DNA of 27,502 bases from an uncultured Caryophanales bacterium. GTDB lineage: Bacteria; Bacillota_I; Bacilli_A; Acholeplasmatales; Anaeroplasmataceae. Below the pieces are notes generated by a model, which was not told the origin of the DNA, did no database searches, and saw nothing but the letters and a program-made list of their open reading frames with translations. This document shows positions 22,279 to 27,502 of this stretch, piece after piece. The stretch spans positions 1 to 27,502 of the forward strand of contig CAMOUK010000016.1 of the NCBI GenBank assembly GCA_946626535.1. The letters are read 5' to 3'. Within the stretch, counting starts at the first letter, position 1. Every line of letters begins with the position of its first letter. Made by a program: the position numbers and the translations under genes.

Positions 22279-24561
22279 TTATACTTGGGTTGGAAATAGC
22301 TTTTTAACAGCCTTTAATAATTCTTCCATATCGTAGAAGTTATGATAATACATTGTATAAGCTACTGACTTACCATCCTCTACACCTACAATAGTCTTCT
22401 TTTCTTCGTTATATGTGATTAGATGGTATTGGCTTGACATAACATAGTTCATACCATTAGATAAAACTAAGTTGCCTACGATACATTCTCCTCCACCACT
22501 ATTTACACCAATAGTCTTAACGTGGCTGAATTGTGAGCCAATAAATGGGAAGGCATTACCGCATGAGAATGATCCAAAGCTTGTTAGAAGAATAAAATTA
22601 AAATCATTTCCATAACAGTCCTTATCATCATATACTCCATCCTTATTTGAATCTACATGATAGACAGTTTTTGCAATTTCGTTAGTTATATCATTTTGAT
22701 AATATAATGTAGCACTATTATCCTTTGACATTAAAGCTAAAAGCTTACCCATTATATAAACGTAGCCTCCACTATTTTGTGATACGTCTATAATTACATT
22801 TTTAACCTTTACATCTGCACCTTCAACAGTGGTTGTATGCCGTTTAATAGCATTTAGCTGCTTAATAAAGAAGAAATATGAATCCTCAGTAGCAAGCTTA
22901 TCATCTGACTTTCTTTGTCCATTGCTATCATAAGCATTTTCTGAAGCATCAAAGCTATCAAAATAATAATATGCAGTTGTGCCATCTGCAGAATAAAGAA
23001 TTGCTTGTTTCATATTATCTTCTGTATATCCAGCCTTAGTTAAAACAGATTTTCTATATTCTGATAAGCTCTTATCTAATACAGTTCTTTCTTCTACTAG
23101 CTTACTAACAGTAGCTGGTTCAAGACCCCTACCACCATTAGTTTCACACCATGGTGTTGTGCTTAAATTAAACTTAGCAGTGTGCTGATCTTGTAGAATA
23201 AATGCTGCAAGTGAATATGCCTTACCTCTTACTACTGAATTATCACTAATCATATCATCATATATTCCATATGAATTAAAATAATACTTCATAGAAGAAA
23301 TATGTCTAACCTTACTTAAGCCATAGAAATTATTGAATGCGAAAGTAAATTCTGAACGGCTATTTTTTCTTACATACATAGGCATTAGAGGATTTTGGGA
23401 AGAATCCTTTTCTAAATAATGGTCCTCAATATATTTAGTCATTTCACCCATGACATTAAAGTTATCCTCAGCGCCTTCTGTTTTATACATTTCTATATTA
23501 GTTAAATTTTCATATTCATTATATTCATAAATATTCGTATAGTTGTAGAAATATTTATGATTTGTATAATTTTGTAAAGCGACATTTAAAAGTGATACTG
23601 GATAATAATTAATGCCATTTTCCTTAACAGCTTGGAAATCAGTATCCTTATAAGTTAAAATGTTCTTCTTTAAATTTTCAGGCTTAATTGTAGAAGTTTC
23701 AGCTTTATTTTCGAAGGTAATTGAATATTTTGATGTATCTACTGCATTCTTATAAATTTCTTCAAATGAACCTTCAATTAATATTTCTTGTTCAGCTGGG
23801 TCAATTTTTACAAATGTCTCTAGCTTATTTCCTACTGTAATACTCCAAACACTATTACCATCAAGCTCTTCAACCTTAGATACAGCATTAGCATTTAATA
23901 GGTTCTTATTATATAGCTTAGCCATTTCATCTAAAGACATATATGGAACTAGATTTTCACCTTCAACAAATTTAACATTATACTTGCCTAGCTGATATTC
24001 GGCCTTATCAAGTGTAATATCATAATATTTTGAAGTTGGAGCATAAGCAAATGCCTTATAAGCATCTATTTCCTTTGAAACTAGCTTAGCTTCTCTAATA
24101 GCGTTCTTTTCAGGCTTTAGCTCAGCCTCCATCATAGAGCCATCATCAAATGTAAATGTAAAAACAGTTTTTCCTTCAACTACACTTGCAGATATATCTT
24201 CAACTTCCTTGGCAGATGCCTTAACATCTAAGCATTCATCACCAACATACCAGAAGCCATCTTCACCAACATATGGTGTTAAGCCATCTTCACCATCACT
24301 ACCATTTAAGGTTGTTAAATCCATTAATACACGATATGTATCTTCCTTGGAATACTTCCATTTTAATTGTGAATTTTCAACAACTAAAACTACCTCATCG
24401 CCTTTTATTGAATTAACCCACTCCTCATAGGTACCTTCAAAGCCCTTTTCTTTAGCAAGCTCATAGATAGCTTGATTTCCATCAGGCTTAGTTGAATTAG
24501 AGCAGGCTAAAAGTGAAAAGCCAGCTAAAAATATAAATGCAAAACTAAATATTTTTTTCAT
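22279..24561 (-). CDS. S41-like protease lipoprotein with EF-hand-type loop
   Basis: Lipoprotein of 760 residues. Signal peptide with lipobox LLAC (Cys 20). Residues about 32-54 (YELAKEKGFEGTYEEWVNSIKG) and 88-110 (GSDGEDG, TPYVGEDGFWYVGDE) are the glycine/acid-rich linkers common in Firmicutes surface proteins. The C-terminal half resembles peptidase S41: DQHT (family DxHT), NVIIDVSQNSGG, and TSFGSFSCGNAFP with Ser 666 as likely nucleophile. Between the last two lies a 12-residue calcium-type loop (637-648, D-x-N-x-D-G-x-x-D-x-x-D). Substrate unknown; it acts outside the membrane. GGAGG precedes the ATG. Residue 574 is encoded by CGG. It shares its S41 motifs with the gene at 25238-27316. 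Confidence 0.85.
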   Translation of the reverse strand: MKKIFSFAFIFLAGFSLLACSNSTKPDGNQAIYELAKEKGFEGTYEEWVNSIKGDEVVLVVENSQLKWKYSKEDTYRVLMDLTTLNGSDGEDGLTPYVGEDGFWYVGDECLDVKASAKEVEDISASVVEGKTVFTFTFDDGSMMEAELKPEKNAIREAKLVSKEIDAYKAFAYAPTSKYYDITLDKAEYQLGKYNVKFVEGENLVPYMSLDEMAKLYNKNLLNANAVSKVEELDGNSVWSITVGNKLETFVKIDPAEQEILIEGSFEEIYKNAVDTSKYSITFENKAETSTIKPENLKKNILTYKDTDFQAVKENGINYYPVSLLNVALQNYTNHKYFYNYTNIYEYNEYENLTNIEMYKTEGAEDNFNVMGEMTKYIEDHYLEKDSSQNPLMPMYVRKNSRSEFTFAFNNFYGLSKVRHISSMKYYFNSYGIYDDMISDNSVVRGKAYSLAAFILQDQHTAKFNLSTTPWCETNGGRGLEPATVSKLVEERTVLDKSLSEYRKSVLTKAGYTEDNMKQAILYSADGTTAYYYFDSFDASENAYDSNGQRKSDDKLATEDSYFFFIKQLNAIKRHTTTVEGADVKVKNVIIDVSQNSGGYVYIMGKLLALMSKDNSATLYYQNDITNEIAKTVYHVDSNKDGVYDDKDCYGNDFNFILLTSFGSFSCGNAFPFIGSQFSHVKTIGVNSGGGECIVGNLVLSNGMNYVMSSQYHLITYNEEKKTIVGVEDGKSVAYTMYYHNFYDMEELLKAVKKLFPTQV

Positions 24562-24582
24562 AAATCAACCTCCAAATAATTA

Positions 24583-24618
24583 AAAAAATGCGCAACTAAA
24601 ATAAGTCACGCATTTTTT
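24583..24618 (-). terminator. Terminator between the small lipoprotein and the S41-like gene
   Basis: A 10-base stem (AAAAAATGCG/CGCATTTTTT) just after the small lipoprotein stop, its T-rich arm completing the terminator on the minus strand. No clear promoter follows before ATG 24561, so read-through is likely. Confidence 0.75.
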
Positions 24619-24623
24619 CGTTA

Positions 24624-25187
24624 CTACACCAAAATATATGAATTTATTTTAGCATCCATATCAGCATTTAATCCCTTAGTCCAATTTACAGTACCAGTAG
24701 AGATTGCGATATAAACCTTTTTAGCGTTAGCATATCTAACATTACCGCTTAAGAAATCTTCTAATCTATCTTTTAAAATTCCAGCATTTACACTAACAGA
24801 TGTACCGTTTTCCTTTTCTACTACGAAAACGAAATTAATTTTATCAACAGCTACAGTACCACTAAAGCCTAATGATGCATTAGCGCCATAAGTCATTTCT
24901 TTCTTATCTACTACAGTTTCATTACCATAGTTAAATGTACAGCCTAGATTATCATTCATAATATCAATTCTAATCTTACCATCTGCAATAAATGTTAAAT
25001 ATGTAGAAGCTTGTTGGCTAGATCCGCCGCTTCCACCAGTGCCTTCTCCAGTGCCACCTTGACCTTCACCAGATGGAGTTGAGCCTCCGCCTGCTGTATT
25101 ACCATTTGAATTATCACATGATACTAAAGCAAAAGCACCAATAATAAATGCTAGAGCCAAACCAAAAAATTTTAATACTTTTTTCAT
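24624..25187 (-). CDS. Small lipoprotein with glycine-rich linker
   Basis: Lipoprotein of 187 residues. Signal peptide and lipobox LVSC (Cys 24), then a Gly/Ser/Thr-rich linker (about 29-57) and a beta-rich domain of about 125 residues with no recognised motif. The domain's YLTFIADGKIRIDI start and alternating strands suggest a small beta-sandwich. AAGGAGG precedes the ATG. It lies between the two S41-like lipoprotein genes, 50 bases after one, and may be co-expressed with them; a link to their function is only positional. Confidence 0.8.
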   Translation of the reverse strand: MKKVLKFFGLALAFIIGAFALVSCDNSNGNTAGGGSTPSGEGQGGTGEGTGGSGGSSQQASTYLTFIADGKIRIDIMNDNLGCTFNYGNETVVDKKEMTYGANASLGFSGTVAVDKINFVFVVEKENGTSVSVNAGILKDRLEDFLSGNVRYANAKKVYIAISTGTVNWTKGLNADMDAKINSYILV

Positions 25188-25237
25188 CTTTTTTCCTCCT
25201 TGTTTTTATATATTAATATACTTCTGTATAGTAATAC

Positions 25238-27316
25238 CTATTTTTTAATTAATGTTACAATCTTATCAAAATCATATAAATCAGCTTCAGCAATCTCAAT
25301 ATCTACTGGAACACCATTTTCATTATCTAAATAATTTGATTCACTCTTATAAACGATATTATAGATACCTGACATTACAAATGCTGAACCACATGCATCA
25401 CTACATCTAAATACTGGGCATGTACCACCAGCACCCTTTTGTCCTAATAGCTTAACATTAGTTCCCTTTAGAACTGTTGGTAGGGCATTTGCACAGCTAA
25501 ATGAGTATTTAGATGTTAATACAAAGAAATTATATTTATTAGCTAAGGTTGTTAAATCTGGGTCTCCATTTAATCTTGTCTCATAATGGAATTCGATAAC
25601 CTGACCACTAAATGAATCCTTTAAGCACATAGTTGGATCTGGTGTAGTAATACCTGCGATAAATGGAACAATATTTAATAATCCTCCAGTATTAGCAGTT
25701 ACATCTAATACTACATTTTTAATGCTTGTATTATTAGCTATCTCATTTAGTGCTGAGCATACGACACCTAAGCCATTATACCGGTTACCATCTGCATAAT
25801 CTCTTGGTGACTCAGTATATGAGCTCATTCCTGAAAGTAAGCCAAATGAGCTAAATTTATCAAATGATATAAAGGCTGTATCTCCAACTATAACAAGTGG
25901 ATCTGCCCCATGCTTTTCAAATCTTTTACCCATCAAGGCGCCTGTTCCTGAAATAATATCTTTATTCTTTTGGGATTCATATTTTTCTCTATAGCCTGTA
26001 AGTAGATATGATGAAGGCTCACCATAAACTGATAGACAGTTTATAGCTGTATGAGCATCATTTAAATCCTGCTGTAAGGCTTTTGTTAATGCTTCACCAT
26101 AAGTTACTAATGATTTAGACTTTAAATCATTTTTAACGCCTTTAGCTGCAAAGAATGCATCAAATGATTCAATACCCTTTGCTTCCTTAACACCATAAAA
26201 ATAATCAAATGTTAAGCATAGTAAGCCATAATTATAATCTGTAACCTCTTGAGTTCTTTCTTGAAGACCAAATCTAGTTTTATCTAAATTAATTCTTAAA
26301 GAATGTACTAGTGGTGTACCATCATCAACCTTTGTAGCACTTAAATCTACATCATAGGCTTCAAGTATCAATTGATTATTTTCCTTTTTATATTTAAATA
26401 ATCTTTTACCTTCTGAATAATTAAATTCAACCTTGGCTTCTACCTCTTGATTACTAGTTTTATCAAAGACTAATAATTTACCAGTACCATCATTATATAA
26501 AACTATAGCTGAATAAATACCATCTTTTGCTACTGTTTGGAAACGATAAGCCTCATTTGACTTAGGCTCTACTTTAGCAAATAATGCATTATATTCAATT
26601 TGACCATTGCTATATTTTGAATAATATAGGAAGCCTGCCTCGCCTGAATAGCATAAAGATGTATATTCAGCAGAAGTAAATTTATCAGTGTCCTGATAAA
26701 AATCCTTACCATTATAGGTATAGCTATTATTTAAAGCTGATAGCATAGTATTACATAAAAATTCAAATGGAGCATAAAATTTTCCACCCTGTTCATATAT
26801 ATTAATACTATATTTATCTAAGCTAATCTTTTTAGCTTGTCCTTCTACTGCAATTTTAGTCTTATTACTTTCTCTTAAATAGATAGTAGCATCTAAGGCT
26901 AAATCAGGACCAAGGCCATTATTACTTTTAGCAAAAGTAGTCATATTGTTAATATTTTTAAATTCAATAGAATTATCTAACGCATTGAATTTAGCATATG
27001 AGTTAGGCTTATCAGGATTTTGGAAGGTAATTGTCTTACCATCTACATTAGGTAATCCACTACTATACATATTACCTGTAGTCTCAAAAAACTGAACGAT
27101 ATTAACATAAGGAACATCTCCCTTATTCTTCGCATGATAAGTAGCTAAATCAACTCCGTTGGTTGTATCAGAAAAATAAAACTTAGATGTTTTATTATAT
27201 TCACTAATGGTATCGCCACCTACAAAACCACTAGAACTACCACCATTGGAATTATTACATGAGACTAAAACTACTAATAGTGAAAAAAACGGAAGCAACT
27301 TCAATAATTTTTTCAT
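25238..27316 (-). CDS. S41-like protease lipoprotein
   Basis: Lipoprotein of 692 residues with signal peptide and lipobox LVSC (Cys 20), followed by a short Asn/Gly/Ser linker. The N-terminal half is beta-rich and not recognised (its KFYAPFEFLCNTMLSAL resembles a copper-amine-oxidase-N-like unit only loosely). The C-terminal half has S41 features: DYFYGVKEAKGIESFDAF, DAHT, NVVLDVTANTGG and TSKYSFSCANALP with Ser 607 as likely nucleophile, then LLGQKGAGGTCPVF. The same motifs occur in the 760-residue neighbour, so they are paralogues, but this one lacks the calcium-type loop. AGGAGG precedes the ATG. Residue 512 is encoded by CGG. Confidence 0.85.
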   Translation of the reverse strand: MKKLLKLLPFFSLLVVLVSCNNSNGGSSSGFVGGDTISEYNKTSKFYFSDTTNGVDLATYHAKNKGDVPYVNIVQFFETTGNMYSSGLPNVDGKTITFQNPDKPNSYAKFNALDNSIEFKNINNMTTFAKSNNGLGPDLALDATIYLRESNKTKIAVEGQAKKISLDKYSINIYEQGGKFYAPFEFLCNTMLSALNNSYTYNGKDFYQDTDKFTSAEYTSLCYSGEAGFLYYSKYSNGQIEYNALFAKVEPKSNEAYRFQTVAKDGIYSAIVLYNDGTGKLLVFDKTSNQEVEAKVEFNYSEGKRLFKYKKENNQLILEAYDVDLSATKVDDGTPLVHSLRINLDKTRFGLQERTQEVTDYNYGLLCLTFDYFYGVKEAKGIESFDAFFAAKGVKNDLKSKSLVTYGEALTKALQQDLNDAHTAINCLSVYGEPSSYLLTGYREKYESQKNKDIISGTGALMGKRFEKHGADPLVIVGDTAFISFDKFSSFGLLSGMSSYTESPRDYADGNRYNGLGVVCSALNEIANNTSIKNVVLDVTANTGGLLNIVPFIAGITTPDPTMCLKDSFSGQVIEFHYETRLNGDPDLTTLANKYNFFVLTSKYSFSCANALPTVLKGTNVKLLGQKGAGGTCPVFRCSDACGSAFVMSGIYNIVYKSESNYLDNENGVPVDIEIAEADLYDFDKIVTLIKK

Positions 27317-27450
27317 TTTTTGTCCTCCTAAAGTGTCAGTAAATGAATATTAAGTTTTTGTATAACCGCATCGAATATATTTTATTTTAACTTAAAAATA
27401 AAAAAAAAGCAACTGAACGCCACTCAGATTAAATTCTAACAAATAAATAA

Positions 27451-27501
27451 AAGGGGCTGTGAAAAAACCTAACTTTTAAAAATTGGGGTTTCACAACCCT
27501 T
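27451..27501 (-). terminator. Large hairpin terminator of a gene beyond the right edge
   Basis: Long imperfect stem: AAGGG, then TGTGAAA and ACC, pair with GGT, TTTCACA and CCCTT. The minus strand continues TTTATTTATTTG. It most likely ends a minus-strand gene that lies outside the window. The remaining bases 27317-27450 upstream of the lipoprotein gene show no gene and no promoter I can place with confidence. Confidence 0.65.
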
Positions 27502-27502
27502 T

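Noticed and set aside
27399..27435. A hairpin with a nine-T run on the minus strand upstream of the 692-residue lipoprotein gene.
   Set aside because: The stem is only four pairs (CTGA/TCAG), too weak to call a terminator.
1..27502. CRISPR arrays, insertion sequences, rRNA genes and riboswitches.
   Set aside because: No regularly spaced repeats, transposase genes, rRNA-like stretches or recognisable riboswitch cores were seen on either strand.

Overview
The window is AT-rich and uses ATG, GTG and TTG starts with strong purine-rich ribosome binding sites. UGA acts as a stop: long, full-length housekeeping proteins read through cleanly with Trp as UGG. The conserved block rny, ymdB, miaB and a Ric (YlbF/YmcA) gene, together with engB, DUF1836 and many lipoproteins with LxxC lipoboxes, points to a low-GC Gram-positive lineage in or near Bacilli, probably an uncultured gut relative of the Erysipelotrichia/RF39/Mollicutes neighbourhood. 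That placement is an inference.

Layout, left to right. (1) 63-4615, minus: a glycerol-use operon read as FAD dehydrogenase with a C-terminal iron-sulfur module, a pyridine-nucleotide disulfide-type oxidoreductase, DUF1667, then glycerol kinase. (2) 4682-5908, minus: an isolated protein with two RhuM-like units and a C-terminal PLD-like domain. (3) 6081-6779, minus: TcdA (tRNA ct6A cyclisation). (4) 6816-11160, minus: four coupled genes comprising a PlsC-type acyltransferase, two separate GT8 glycosyltransferases and a GT8-PlsC fusion. They are divergent from a membrane-tethered XRE regulator (11331-11924, plus) across a short region holding a pair of inverted operator-like repeats. (5) 11952-13033: an unknown small gene and a DUF1836 gene, transcribed divergently. 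(6) 13030-17213, minus: rny, ymdB, miaB, ricA, the RNA-decay/tRNA-modification block known from Bacillus. (7) 17430-18131, plus: a single-pass membrane protein. (8) 18167-20743, minus: Nudix hydrolase, PHP phosphoesterase, engB and an unknown protein. (9) 20915-20988, minus: a tRNA with a CCG anticodon and an unusual D/T-loop pair. (10) 21055-27316, minus: four lipoproteins, two of them S41-like proteases, plus the 3-prime stump of a third S41-like copy.

Genes are tightly packed, with overlaps of 4 or 8 bases. Most units end in clear intrinsic terminators, several of which serve convergent genes on both strands. No gene-free stretch exceeds 300 bases; the longest are 17214-17429 (216 bases, divergent promoters of rny and the membrane protein) and 27317-27502 (186 bases, an upstream gene's terminator and otherwise AT-rich sequence).

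The strongest candidates for something little described are the GT8/PlsC cassette with its own membrane-bound regulator and operator pair, the double-RhuM/PLD protein, and the tRNA(CCG) with an A19-U56 swap in a region where CGG codons almost never occur.
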